48,656 bases of DNA from Actinomycetota bacterium (GTDB lineage: Bacteria; Actinomycetota; Acidimicrobiia; Acidimicrobiales; Ilumatobacteraceae): contig JAPOJQ010000011.1 of NCBI GenBank assembly GCA_029978335.1, positions 1 to 48,656 of the forward strand, given 5' to 3'. The position numbers were made by a program, and so were the translations under genes. The notes below the pieces were generated by a model. The model searched no databases, had not been told where the DNA came from, and saw nothing but the letters and a program-made list of their open reading frames with translations. This document shows, one piece after another, positions 33,790-42,023 of the stretch (position 1 is its first letter; each line of letters begins with the position of its first letter).

Positions 33790-34146
33790 TCACTCGGACC
33801 AGTCGACGACCGGCACATCTCGGTAGAGGCGTTCGATCTCGTAGAAGTCACGCACCTCTTCCAAGAACACATGCACAATGACGTCGCCGTAGTCGAGCAA
33901 CACCCACTGCTGCTCACGAGCGCCTTCAGTCCGAACCGGCGACCGACCCGTCTGCTCTCGGCAACCCATCTCCATTGCATCGACCAGGCGCCGCACCAGT
34001 CGACGGTTCGACGCGCCTGCGATCACGAAGTACTCGGTCACGCCGAGCACGTCACCCACTTCGAGCACCTTGATGTCGGAGCCCTTCTCCGCGTCGGCAA
34101 CACGAGCGGCAACGATGGCAAGGTCGCGGGGTTCGATATCAGCCAT
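33790..34146 (-). CDS. rsfS: Ribosome silencing factor RsfS
   Basis: 118 residues, normal for RsfS (Iojap/YbeB). It binds ribosomal protein L14 (uL14) and keeps the 50S subunit from joining 30S when nutrients are scarce. Family motifs: DIKVLEVGDVLGVTEYFVIAG is split as DIKVLEVGDVLG and TEYFVIAGASNRR, then GAREQQWVLLDYGDVIVHVF and YEIERLYRDVPVVDW. It lies downstream of nadD and the LCP-like gene, the usual actinobacterial order, about 50 bases after the latter. Confidence 0.95.
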   Translation of the reverse strand: MADIEPRDLAIVAARVADAEKGSDIKVLEVGDVLGVTEYFVIAGASNRRLVRRLVDAMEMGCREQTGRSPVRTEGAREQQWVLLDYGDVIVHVFLEEVRDFYEIERLYRDVPVVDWSE

Positions 34147-34195
34147 CAGCGCACATCGGTCGCAGAGAAGTCATTCGGACACGGTACCGGCATCG

Positions 34196-35467
34196 TCACT
34201 GCGTCTGGTCGAACACGGAATCCTTGAGCGATGGCCGAATGTCGCGGTCGAGATCGTCGACGAATGACCGACCGAGGATCACCACCACGTCGACCCCGTC
34301 CACCGAGTAGTCACCAACAGACGCCGATACATCGCCGAACAGGATCGCGAACGATGCTGCGGCATCGGCCACACGCTCGGCATCGCCCGTCCAGATCTGG
34401 GTGACGTCTGGGGGGCCGTTCGCAATACCGCTCTCATGGGTCGACACCGACACCACATTGAGGCCCGCCAGCACAGCTCGATCAACAGCGGTAATGGCGA
34501 GATCGGTTGCGGTCGAATCATCGATCAACGCGTCACTTTCAACAAACGGCACCACGATGCGGATCGTCGCTGCATCAAGCGGAGCGGCAACTCGCGTCGG
34601 GGCGATATGAGCCGACACCATCAGCGTTTCCGACCAGTCATGGAACGACGCATCCACACCATCGGGCACACGGCCAGAAGCCAAGGGTTCAACTTGTAGG
34701 GCGCGATGCCCGACCGGTCCTGCGATCAGTCGCCGCCAGAACGACGTGATCGTCGCTGGCACCGCTTGTGGGGTGAGCTCTTCACGGGCAAAGACACCTT
34801 CGAGGGATGCCACGCCATTGCCAATCGATACCGCAATCGCGTCCCATACGGCGGCACGTGCTGGGGCAATGGCCGATGAGGGCACGCCTTCGACGTGGGC
34901 GGCAAGCACCCACGCGACATCGGAAGGTTCCAACGTCGACACGCCCGACGTGACCGAACGGCCCGTGTGGTCGTCACGCACGGAAACGGGAAGATCAACC
35001 GTCACCGCGCCAATCGGGTCGAGGAGTGTGGCGAGGTCATCGACTGTCAGCACCGATACGAGATCAAAGGTCGCTCCAGTAATGCTTTCGGCATCGAGGC
35101 GAAACACATCGATGCCTCCGGTCGCAAGGCCGTCGCTCAACGGCATCACCTCGGTCGAGCGATTCGATGCGACGTCGGCGCTTGCGTCAATCGACACCAC
35201 CGATCCACCGACGCCGTCGGGGTCGAGCGCCAGCATCGCGGCTGACCGCAGCACGCCCTCATCATCAACGATGCCGATAACAGCAGTCGACGTGAACGGC
35301 AATCGAAGCGACGTCGGTCCACCAGAGATCACCTCAGCACCAATGGTGGAGGTGGCCAGGGTGCGGACACCGACAACGGTGAGCACCAGCGCGAGCATTA
35401 TCGATGACGCCACCAGCGTCGCCGCCCGAACCGTGAAGAGCCGGCGCCGACCCGCGAGCGCCGTCAC
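34196..35467 (-). CDS. LCP/LytR-like membrane protein with LytR_C-like end
   Basis: 423 residues. One N-terminal transmembrane helix (LVASSIMLALVLTVVGV) and an extracytoplasmic domain that resembles LytR-CpsA-Psr proteins (VVSIDASADV, STEVMPLSDGL, VLTVDDLATLLDPIGAVTVDLP), followed by a C-terminal LytR_C-like region (about 320-410). LCP enzymes attach polymers to peptidoglycan, but the usual Arg-Asp of the SIPRD motif reads IDASAD here and other Arg residues are missing, so enzymatic activity is doubtful. Its ATG overlaps the nadD stop by four bases. The position between nadD and rsfS is shared with other actinobacteria. Confidence 0.75.
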   Translation of the reverse strand: MTALAGRRRLFTVRAATLVASSIMLALVLTVVGVRTLATSTIGAEVISGGPTSLRLPFTSTAVIGIVDDEGVLRSAAMLALDPDGVGGSVVSIDASADVASNRSTEVMPLSDGLATGGIDVFRLDAESITGATFDLVSVLTVDDLATLLDPIGAVTVDLPVSVRDDHTGRSVTSGVSTLEPSDVAWVLAAHVEGVPSSAIAPARAAVWDAIAVSIGNGVASLEGVFAREELTPQAVPATITSFWRRLIAGPVGHRALQVEPLASGRVPDGVDASFHDWSETLMVSAHIAPTRVAAPLDAATIRIVVPFVESDALIDDSTATDLAITAVDRAVLAGLNVVSVSTHESGIANGPPDVTQIWTGDAERVADAAASFAILFGDVSASVGDYSVDGVDVVVILGRSFVDDLDRDIRPSLKDSVFDQTQ

Positions 35468-36081
35468 CCGCCGCCTCCTCGATATAAACCACGTTGTGTG
35501 ATCACATCGATCACGCCCGGCGGGATCAGGAACTCGAGCGGACGACCATCCACCACGCGTGAACGGAGATCGGTGCTCGAGACCTCAAGATGCGGGACTT
35601 CGACACGCATCCATTCCGCTGTGCCCGGAAGCGCTGGTAATGCCAACGCCGACCCTGGACGGTCGACAACGACGAGTTGGGAGCGGTCGACCACCTCGTC
35701 AACGCGTTCCCAGGTCAGCAAGTCGTTGGCGGCATCTGCTCCGACAATGGTGAAGAACTCCGCATCGGGATCCTCGCGTTGCAACTCCGCCAGCGTGTCA
35801 GCGGTGAACGAGGGCCCACCAGAGCGAATCTCGGTATCGCCCGCCTCAAGACCCGTCACACCGTCGACAGCCGCCTGCACCATCGCCAACCGATCGTCGG
35901 CGGCCTCCACCTCGCGTACGGCCTGCTTCTGCCATGGAATGTTCGCCACCATCAAGATCACCACATCAAGGTCGAGTTCGTGACGGACGTTGACTGCGGT
36001 GACGAGGTGACCCACATGGGGCGGGTCGAAGGTGCCGCCAAACAGCCCGACCCGTCGACGGGGGCCAGACGACTGCAGCAC
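35464..36081 (-). CDS. nadD: Nicotinate-nucleotide adenylyltransferase
   Basis: 205 residues. Makes deamido-NAD from nicotinate mononucleotide and ATP. Motifs: GLFGGTFDPPHVGHL with the nucleotide-binding HxGH-type motif, NIPWQKQ, FFTIVGADAANDLLTWERVDE is visible as IVGADAANDLLTW, and the C-terminal EVSSTDLRSRVVDGRPL (ISSTxIR motif). GTG 36081 gives an N-terminus of normal length. First gene of nadD–LCP-like–rsfS. Confidence 0.95.
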   Translation of the reverse strand: MLQSSGPRRRVGLFGGTFDPPHVGHLVTAVNVRHELDLDVVILMVANIPWQKQAVREVEAADDRLAMVQAAVDGVTGLEAGDTEIRSGGPSFTADTLAELQREDPDAEFFTIVGADAANDLLTWERVDEVVDRSQLVVVDRPGSALALPALPGTAEWMRVEVPHLEVSSTDLRSRVVDGRPLEFLIPPGVIDVITQRGLYRGGGG

Positions 36082-36103
36082 GACCTCACACTCTAACGAG
36101 GTT

Positions 36104-36395
36104 CATCGTGACCATGCCCGTGCTCGACTCGTTGGGACTTGACAGGTGTGTTACAGTCGTCTGCCGGCTTGAGGGATCATGCCTGATAGCCACAACACAT
36201 AACCCCCCTCTCCTCTCCGAAGCGGTTCGACGTGTGCTCACGTCACCACGCCGGTCACGAAGTCCGGGGATTCGCACGTTCGAAAAACACGTCGAAAAGT
36301 GCTCAAGTTCCCGGCAGAACTGCCGATGAATGTGTCAGACGGCACGCTATCGGCGGGGATGGCTACACACACAACAGAGTTGGAAACCACAGATT
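36104..36395 (+). other. Long intergenic leader before the sigma factor gene
   Basis: About 290 bases between nadD and the sigma-factor start. It holds an inverted repeat GACGTG-TGCT-CACGTC (36229-36244), two direct TCGAAAA repeats (36279-36297) and a sigma-28-like promoter (36302-36329). A short frame at 36108-36329 ends at the -10 element and has no SD or recognisable product; I do not call it a gene. A TTGACA at 36139-36144 lacks a well-placed -10. Confidence 0.6.
36302..36329 (+). promoter_or_regulatory. Sigma-28/FliA-like promoter upstream of the sigma factor gene
   Basis: CTCAAGTT (36302-36309), twelve bases, GCCGATGA (36322-36329). Compare the established E. coli FliA consensus TAAAGTTT-N11-GCCGATAA. 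Two TCGAAAA repeats lie directly upstream, 12 bases apart. The predicted start would be near 36336, about 60 bases before ATG 36396. A closely similar element lies before the M15 peptidase gene. Confidence 0.62.
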
Positions 36396-37226
36396 ATGAA
36401 TGACTCAATTGGCCTCTACTTGAACGACATCGGCAAGGTGGCACTGCTCACCGCCGAAGACGAGCGCGAACTCTCGCGGCGCATCGAAGAAGGCCGCGAG
36501 GCAGCCGAAAAGCTCGCCTCCGGTAAGCGCAGCGCTGACCTCAAGGCAAAGGTGGCATCTGCCGCTGAAGCAAAGGACCGCTTCATCCGTTCGAACCTCC
36601 GCTTGGTGGTGTCGATCGCTCGTCGCTACCCACTGCCCCAGGGAATGGACCTCCTCGACCTCATCCAGGAGGGCAACCTCGGGCTTGAGCATGCCGTCGA
36701 CAAGTTCGACTGGCGCCGCGGCTTCAAGTTCTCCACCTACGCCACCTTCTGGATCCGTCAGGCGATCGGTCGTGCGCTCGACCAGAAGGCCAGCCTCATC
36801 CGTATCCCAGGTGATCGCTCCGCCAGCCTTCGTGCGGCGTTGCGCCAGGCATCGGGCGACGGCGAGACCCTCGATCAGGCCAATGCCGAACTGCACCGAC
36901 TCACCACGCCGGTCAGCCTCGACAAGACGGTTGGCGATGACGGTGATGCCACCCTCGGCGATCTGATGGCGAACGGTGACCCCACGCCAGAAGATGCCGT
37001 GATGGTGGGCGTTGAGTCCGACCTTCTCGACGAACTCCTTGGCACGCTTGATCCCCGGGCACGCTACGCCGTTGAAGCGCGATTCGGTCTCCTCGACGGT
37101 GAGCGCAAGAGCTTCCGTGAAGTCGGCGAAAGCCTCGGCGTGACCGCCGAAGCAGCGCGTCGCTTGGTCAGCCGGGCGGTTGCAGGCCTGCGCGATGACG
37201 CAGAGGACATCCTCAGCGTCGTCTGA
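36396..37226 (+). CDS. RNA polymerase sigma factor, RpoD/group 2-like
   Basis: 276 residues from ATG 36396 (MNDSIGLYLNDIGKV). Region 1.2 (2-32), region 2 (about 60-130) with the core-binding NLRLVVSIARRY, DLIQEGNLGLEHAVDKFDW and the -10 recognising FSTYATFWIRQAIGRAL, region 3, and region 4 (about 210-270) with the helix-turn-helix FREVGESLGVTAEAARRLV. Region 1.1 is absent, so it is a group 2 (HrdB-related accessory) factor more than the housekeeping one, and it is not FliA-like. In region 2.4 the family is well conserved; the linker has SLDKTVGDDGDATLGDL. The leader carries a sigma-28-like promoter. A perfect terminator follows. Confidence 0.92.
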   Translation: MNDSIGLYLNDIGKVALLTAEDERELSRRIEEGREAAEKLASGKRSADLKAKVASAAEAKDRFIRSNLRLVVSIARRYPLPQGMDLLDLIQEGNLGLEHAVDKFDWRRGFKFSTYATFWIRQAIGRALDQKASLIRIPGDRSASLRAALRQASGDGETLDQANAELHRLTTPVSLDKTVGDDGDATLGDLMANGDPTPEDAVMVGVESDLLDELLGTLDPRARYAVEARFGLLDGERKSFREVGESLGVTAEAARRLVSRAVAGLRDDAEDILSVV

Positions 37227-37248
37227 CCGGCACTCCATCGACAAGTTG

Positions 37249-37273
37249 AAGGGCGGCCCGCTGGGCCGCCCTT
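37249..37273 (+). terminator. Intrinsic terminator after the sigma factor gene
   Basis: AAGGGCGGCCC (37249-37259) pairs perfectly over 11 bp with GGGCCGCCCTT (37263-37273) around a GCT loop, followed by CTTC. It lies 22 bases after the sigma-factor stop. Confidence 0.88.
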
Positions 37274-37321
37274 CTTCGCGCCCGACCCCACACTCAATGG
37301 CCACCGATAGCATCGGGACAC

Positions 37322-38683
37322 ATGCCGACGCAGTGGAGTCCATCGTCATGGCGGACCCGTCCGATCAAGCAGCAACCGCAGTGGCCTGACGAGGCTGACT
37401 ACGACCGCGCGCTCAAGCAGATCGCTGCAATGCCGCCGCTCGTCTTCGCCGGAGAGGCTCGTTCGCTGCAATCCAGCCTTGCCAAAGTTGCCGCAGGCAA
37501 CGCCTTTTTGTTGCAGGCGGGCGACTGTGCTGAGAGCTTTGAAGAGTTCTCCGCCGACAACATTCGAGAGAAGTTGCGGGTCATCCTTCAGATGGCGGTG
37601 GTGCTCACCTATTCGATGGGAGTGCCGGTCGTCAAAGTCGGTCGCATCGCCGGCCAATTCGCCAAGCCACGATCATCCGACACCGAGCGCATCGGCGACC
37701 TCGAGTTGCCGTCGTTTCGCGGCCACATCGTGAACGATGCCGCAGCCACGGCAGCGGCTCGCATCCCCGACCCCGATCGGCTTGTGCAGGCCTACCACCA
37801 GTCGGCATCCACGCTGAACCTTGTTCGCGCCTTCACCAAGGGCGGCTTTGCGGCGCTCGATCGTGTTCACGCCTGGAACCAAGAGTTTGTGGCGTCAAGC
37901 CCTGAAGGTCAGCGTTACGACCAGATGGCCACCGAAATCGATCGTGCGCTGCGCTTCATGAACGCCATCGGCATGGACACCGATACCAACCCGAGCCTCC
38001 GCGAGGTTGATGTCTGGACCAGCCACGAGGCATTGCTGCTCGGTTACGAAGAAGCGCTCACACGGCGTGACTCGACCACCGGCAACTGGTACGACTGCTC
38101 GGCTCACATGCTCTGGATCGGTGAGCGCACCCGTGAACTCGATGGCGCACACGTCGAATTCCTTCGTGGTGTCGGCAATCCAATCGGGTGCAAGGTCGGC
38201 CCATCGATGACCGGTGAAGAGATCATCGCCCTCTGCGAGGCGCTCAACCCCGCAATGATTCCGGGCCGCCTCACACTCATCAGTCGCATGGGCGCCGACA
38301 TCGTTGAAGAACGACTCCGGCCATTACTTCGAGCAGTCAAAGATGCAGGACATCCCGTGGTTTGGGCGTGCGATCCAATGCATGGCAACACCTTCACCGC
38401 TGACAGTGGACGAAAGACCCGCCACTTTGATGCCGTGATTGCCGAAATCGAGGGTTTTGTTCGTGCACACCGTGCCGAAGGCACGTGGCCTGGTGGTATT
38501 CACGTCGAACTCACCGGTGAGGACGTCACCGAATGCCTCGGCGGCGGAGACGCGATCGCCGATGCGGATCTCGATCACCGCTACGAGACGGTGTGCGATC
38601 CGCGGCTCAATGGTCGCCAAGGTCTCGAACTCGCCTTCCGCACCGCGGAGAGCGTGCGGGCCATCACCACCGACGACGTCTGA
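37322..38683 (+). CDS. aroG: 3-deoxy-7-phosphoheptulonate synthase, class II
   Basis: 453 residues, typical for class II (plant/mycobacterial type) DAHP synthase. It condenses phosphoenolpyruvate and erythrose-4-phosphate, the first step of aromatic amino acid synthesis. Motifs: FLLQAGDCAESFEEFSADNI, GRIAGQFAKPRS, HEALLLGYEEALTRRDS, CSAHMLWIGERTRELDGAHVEF is present in parts (SAHMLWIGERTR), GNPIGCKVGPS, ISRMGADIVEERL, and CDPMHGNT with metal-binding residues, then GGIHVELTGEDVTECLGG. A TAGCAT box ends eight bases before ATG 37322. It follows the sigma-factor terminator and so is a separate transcript. Confidence 0.95.
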   Translation: MPTQWSPSSWRTRPIKQQPQWPDEADYDRALKQIAAMPPLVFAGEARSLQSSLAKVAAGNAFLLQAGDCAESFEEFSADNIREKLRVILQMAVVLTYSMGVPVVKVGRIAGQFAKPRSSDTERIGDLELPSFRGHIVNDAAATAAARIPDPDRLVQAYHQSASTLNLVRAFTKGGFAALDRVHAWNQEFVASSPEGQRYDQMATEIDRALRFMNAIGMDTDTNPSLREVDVWTSHEALLLGYEEALTRRDSTTGNWYDCSAHMLWIGERTRELDGAHVEFLRGVGNPIGCKVGPSMTGEEIIALCEALNPAMIPGRLTLISRMGADIVEERLRPLLRAVKDAGHPVVWACDPMHGNTFTADSGRKTRHFDAVIAEIEGFVRAHRAEGTWPGGIHVELTGEDVTECLGGGDAIADADLDHRYETVCDPRLNGRQGLELAFRTAESVRAITTDDV

Positions 38684-38692
38684 CGGCCCCTC

Positions 38693-39538
38693 ATGGGCGC
38701 ACTCGACCGCATCGATGACTGGCCGGTGCCAACGGCATCCGCTTGCATCGTCAATGCGATGAGTGGTGCACCATCGACGTTCGCCGTCTACGGCGACACC
38801 GCCCACCACTTCAGGATCGCGTCGCTGTCGAAAGTGATCACCTCGCTGGCAATCATGATCGCCGTTGAAGAGGGCAGCGTCAGCCTCGACCAGCCAATGG
38901 TGAGCACCGGCGTGCCTGACGGATGCACCATACGACATCTCCTCGCTCATGCGTCAGGGCTTCCCTTCGATGGCACCGACTCGATCGCTCCCCTCGAGAC
39001 CCGGCGGATCTATTCGAATACCGGCATCGAACTCGCCGTCATCGAGACCGAACTCCTCACCGGTATTCGTTTCGGCGACTACCTGCGCGAGGCGGTCTTC
39101 GAACCGCTCGGCGTGCGACGCACCGAACTACGTGGCTCACCCGCCTATGGCATCTGGAGCACCGTCCACGATATGGCGCTGCTCCTTGGTGAGTTACTCA
39201 GACCGACACTCATCGCCTCAAGCACGCACGCTGAGATGACATCGGTTCAGTATCCGACGCTCGACGGCATCGTCCCTGGCATCGGCGCATTCCATCCATG
39301 TCCATGGGGACTCGGCGTCGAACTTCATGGCGACAAACACCCCCACTGGATGGGTTCGACGAACTCTCCAGCGACCCTCGGTCACTTCGGAGGAGCCGGC
39401 ACCATGATGTGGGTCGATCCGCAGGCCAACGTTGCGCTCTGTGCACTCACCGATCGTCCATTCGATCAATGGTCCGAGGTTGCCCCGCGACTCTGGCGTG
39501 AACTGTCAGATGCCGTCATCGCCGAGGTCCGCGCATGA
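38693..39538 (+). CDS. Serine hydrolase (class C beta-lactamase family)
   Basis: 281 residues. Beta-lactamase/DD-peptidase-fold hydrolase with the catalytic SxxK in FRIASLSKVITSLAIM, the YxN motif in RIYSNTGIELAVIE and a third motif HFGGAGTMMWVD in place of KTG. HLLAHASGLPFDG is typical of the family. No signal peptide is seen, so it probably acts inside the cell as an esterase or amidase; substrate unknown. It starts nine bases after the DAHP synthase stop and its own stop overlaps the next ATG. Confidence 0.87.
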   Translation: MGALDRIDDWPVPTASACIVNAMSGAPSTFAVYGDTAHHFRIASLSKVITSLAIMIAVEEGSVSLDQPMVSTGVPDGCTIRHLLAHASGLPFDGTDSIAPLETRRIYSNTGIELAVIETELLTGIRFGDYLREAVFEPLGVRRTELRGSPAYGIWSTVHDMALLLGELLRPTLIASSTHAEMTSVQYPTLDGIVPGIGAFHPCPWGLGVELHGDKHPHWMGSTNSPATLGHFGGAGTMMWVDPQANVALCALTDRPFDQWSEVAPRLWRELSDAVIAEVRA

Positions 39539-40011
39539 ACCGTGCATCTTCGCGTTTCGATCGGGGCGATCGGGTCCGCTATCGCACCACTGATGACGAT
39601 GGGCTCGCCATCACCTTGTATGGCTTCGTCGGTGGCAAGCCCGATGCGAACGGGCGTGTCGTTGTCATGTTCGATGGGCACCTGCGCAGCGACACCGTGG
39701 TGATGTTGCACGACCTCGATCACGTCTCGATCACCACCGTCACCCTCGACTACGCAGACACCACGCTCGTCGATGACCCGTCCATGCGTCAGGGACTCGT
39801 GCACTTCTGGACCGCTGAGGCCGAACATGCCGGCCTCGTCGTCGACGAGGTCGTGCCGCTCGGCACCGGGGTGCGCGATGTAACGGGAGGATACGCCCTC
39901 GCCGAACTCACCTCGGCCGGTCAGTTGTATGTGTTACGCGTCAACGTGGCAGACAACGCGATTTGTGTTCGCGCTGACCTGCCACGTCGATTTGAACGTC
40001 CGGTTCGCTGA
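39535..40011 (+). CDS. Hypothetical protein (SH3-like N-terminal part)
   Basis: 158 residues, no family recognised. The N-terminal half, RFDRGDRVRYRTTDDDG to MFDGHLRSDTVVMLHDLDHV, reads like a small beta-barrel (SH3/KOW-like) domain; the C-terminal half is an alpha/beta segment with LVVDEVVPLGTGVRDVTGGYAL. No membrane helix or signal peptide. It overlaps the serine hydrolase stop by four bases (ATGA), so the two are co-translated. The 3' end meets the convergent thiolase gene. Confidence 0.6.
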   Translation: MNRASSRFDRGDRVRYRTTDDDGLAITLYGFVGGKPDANGRVVVMFDGHLRSDTVVMLHDLDHVSITTVTLDYADTTLVDDPSMRQGLVHFWTAEAEHAGLVVDEVVPLGTGVRDVTGGYALAELTSAGQLYVLRVNVADNAICVRADLPRRFERPVR

Positions 40012-40018
40012 CGAGTTA

Positions 40019-41221
40019 TCAGTCGAGGCGCTCGACGATCATGGCCATGCCCTGACCGCCACCGACGCACATCGTCTCGAGGCCGTAGCGGCCACCAGTG
40101 ACTTGCAGACCGTGGATCAGCGTCGTCATGATGCGTGCGCCGGTCATGCCAAAGGGGTGACCAACGGCGATGGCGCCACCATGCACGTTCAACTTGTCCA
40201 TGGGGATGCCGAGATGCTTGGCGGATGGGATGACCTGAGCAGCAAAGGCTTCGTTGATCTCCACGAGGTCAATCTGGTCGATCGTCATACCCGCACGAGC
40301 GAGTGCCTGACGGCTGGCTTCGACCGGTCCGAGACCCATGATCTCCGGGTTCAGACCACTGACACCCGACGACACGATGCGAGCGAGCGGCTTGATGCCC
40401 AACTCAGCTGCCTTGGTCGCGCTCATCACCATGACCGCAGCGGCACCGTCGTTCAACGGGCAGGCGTTACCTGCGGTGATTTCACCGTCGGGGCGGAAGG
40501 CGGGCTTGAGACCCGACAGGCCCTCAACCGTCGTGCCTGCACGAGGGCCATCGTCGGCCGTCACCACCGTGCCATCGGGCAAAGTGATCGGCGTGATCTC
40601 ATCGGCCCAGAAACCATTCTCGACGTTGGCGACGGCGCGCTGCTGGCTGAGCGCAGCGAACTCGTCCATCTCCTGACGGGTGACGTTCTCAACCTCGCGG
40701 ACGTTCTCGGCGGTCTGGCCCATGGCGATGTAGACGTCGGGGAGTCCCGCCGGCGGCGTCCACGCACCGTGCCCACCTTGTGAACGGGCGGCCGAACGCT
40801 GTCCAGGCTCACCGAAGATCGAGTTCGGAGCGGTGTCGCTGGCTCCGGCGCCATACCGTGACACCGTTTCCACGCCAGCCGCGATGAAGCAGTCGCCCTC
40901 ACCGGCCTGGATCGCGTGAGCGGCCATGCGGATGGTCTGCAGCGACGACGAGCAGTAACGGTTGACCGTCACACCCGGGCAGTCATCAAGGCCGGCGAGA
41001 ATCGCCGTGATGCGAGCAATGTTGAACCCGGCTTCGCCGGCCGGCTGGCCGCACCCCATGATGAGGTCCTCAACGTCAGATGGCTTCACCTGAGGCACCT
41101 TGGCCATCAGGGCACGCACGATCTGAGCCGACAAGTCATCGGGACGGATCGAGACGAGCGAGCCTTTTCCGGCTCGGCCAATCGGACTGCGGGCGGTTGC
41201 GACGATCACTGCTTCGGTCAT
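40019..41221 (-). CDS. Acetyl-CoA acetyltransferase (thiolase)
   Basis: 400 residues, normal thiolase length. Cleaves 3-ketoacyl-CoA or condenses acetyl-CoA. Catalytic Cys in VNRYCSSSLQTIRMAAH, then GGAIAVGHPFGMTGAR with the His and ETMCVGGGQGMAMI with the second Cys. It likely serves beta-oxidation or steroid/lipid catabolism together with the nearby P450 and acyl-CoA ligases. ATG 41221 is chosen because the family begins MTEAVIVATARSP; TAAGGT on the minus strand lies seven bases before it. The open frame to 41260 is not needed. Confidence 0.94.
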   Translation of the reverse strand: MTEAVIVATARSPIGRAGKGSLVSIRPDDLSAQIVRALMAKVPQVKPSDVEDLIMGCGQPAGEAGFNIARITAILAGLDDCPGVTVNRYCSSSLQTIRMAAHAIQAGEGDCFIAAGVETVSRYGAGASDTAPNSIFGEPGQRSAARSQGGHGAWTPPAGLPDVYIAMGQTAENVREVENVTRQEMDEFAALSQQRAVANVENGFWADEITPITLPDGTVVTADDGPRAGTTVEGLSGLKPAFRPDGEITAGNACPLNDGAAAVMVMSATKAAELGIKPLARIVSSGVSGLNPEIMGLGPVEASRQALARAGMTIDQIDLVEINEAFAAQVIPSAKHLGIPMDKLNVHGGAIAVGHPFGMTGARIMTTLIHGLQVTGGRYGLETMCVGGGQGMAMIVERLD

Positions 41222-41272
41222 GGCCGGAACCTTACCGATACCGAAGCCCGAGCACCGCACCCGACCAGCGTC

Positions 41273-42010
41273 TCAGCGGGTGTCGACGACCAAGAACCCT
41301 TCGGCGAACGATCCTTCTGCCAGACCGGCATCGGCCGCAATCGCTGCATTCCACGCACGGACACGTTCAACCATCCGATCAGGGTCAGGATGCTGGCTCG
41401 CATGACACAGCAGCGCCTCAATCTTTCGATCGATCTGATTGGTGATGTCCACATGCGCGTCGGGTTGGTGATGACCCATGACCCACACCTCATCGACGCT
41501 CCACGGTTCAAAACCAGAGGTCAACAACTCGGGGAAGGCATAGGGGTTTCGAGCGTCGGGATACACCGCAGCGATCGCCGACTGCGCCACCGCGAGGTGA
41601 TCGGGATGGCTCGCATAGATCCGGAGTAGGTTCAACTCCGGTGATTGCGTCAGCACCACCTGGGGTCGAACCATGCGAATCACACGTGAGAGCGCATGAC
41701 GCAAGTCAAGACCGCTCTCCACAGAGCCATCCATCAGTCCGAGAAATTCGAGATCGGTGACCCCGACAACAGCTGCGGCTCGGGTCTGTTCCTCGCGTCG
41801 GATCGACGCCATCTGAGCACGCGGAATCGAATCATCAAACCCTCCGGCTTGACCGTCGGTCACGACGCAATAGGTGACGCTGACGCCCGCGTCGGTCAGG
41901 GACGCAACCGTGCCGCCCCCACCAAAATCAACATCATCGGGATGGGCGGTAATGACAAGGGCTCGTTCGATCTCATCGTGGCTCAGCACACGCCCAACCC
42001 TAAGGGCCAT
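41273..42010 (-). CDS. PIG-L family deacetylase (LmbE-like)
   Basis: 245 residues. Zn-dependent N-deacetylases of this family act on GlcNAc-linked compounds, such as mycothiol or its conjugates, in actinobacteria. The metal/catalytic motif AHPDDVDFGGGG is at about 22-33 and the distal His in IYASHPDHLAVAQSA. Other motifs: RREEQTRAAAVVGVTDLEFLG. MshB or Mca function is possible but not proved. ATG 42010 lies only 13 bases from the divergent P450 start, so its promoter must overlap the P450 coding region or an internal start is used. Confidence 0.9.
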   Translation of the reverse strand: MALRVGRVLSHDEIERALVITAHPDDVDFGGGGTVASLTDAGVSVTYCVVTDGQAGGFDDSIPRAQMASIRREEQTRAAAVVGVTDLEFLGLMDGSVESGLDLRHALSRVIRMVRPQVVLTQSPELNLLRIYASHPDHLAVAQSAIAAVYPDARNPYAFPELLTSGFEPWSVDEVWVMGHHQPDAHVDITNQIDRKIEALLCHASQHPDPDRMVERVRAWNAAIAADAGLAEGSFAEGFLVVDTR

Positions 42011-42011
42011 C

Positions 42012-42017
42012 TACGCT
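42012..42017 (+). promoter_or_regulatory. Candidate leaderless -10 box (TACGCT)
   Basis: TACGCT ends six bases before ATG 42024, in a divergent gap of only 13 bases. No SD could fit between. Confidence 0.4.
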
Positions 42018-42023
42018 CCTGCC

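Noticed and set aside
34746-35501. Plus-strand Ser/Thr-rich frame of 251 codons
   Set aside because: It is antisense to the LCP-like gene, has no start signal, and its composition follows from the opposite strand's Asp/Val/Ala codons.
36139-36157. TTGACA...TACAGT as a standard sigma-70 promoter
   Set aside because: Only seven bases separate the two boxes; the required spacing is about 17.
36108-36329. A 73-residue gene upstream of the sigma factor
   Set aside because: No SD, no recognisable sequence, and it runs through the repeats and promoter elements of the sigma gene.
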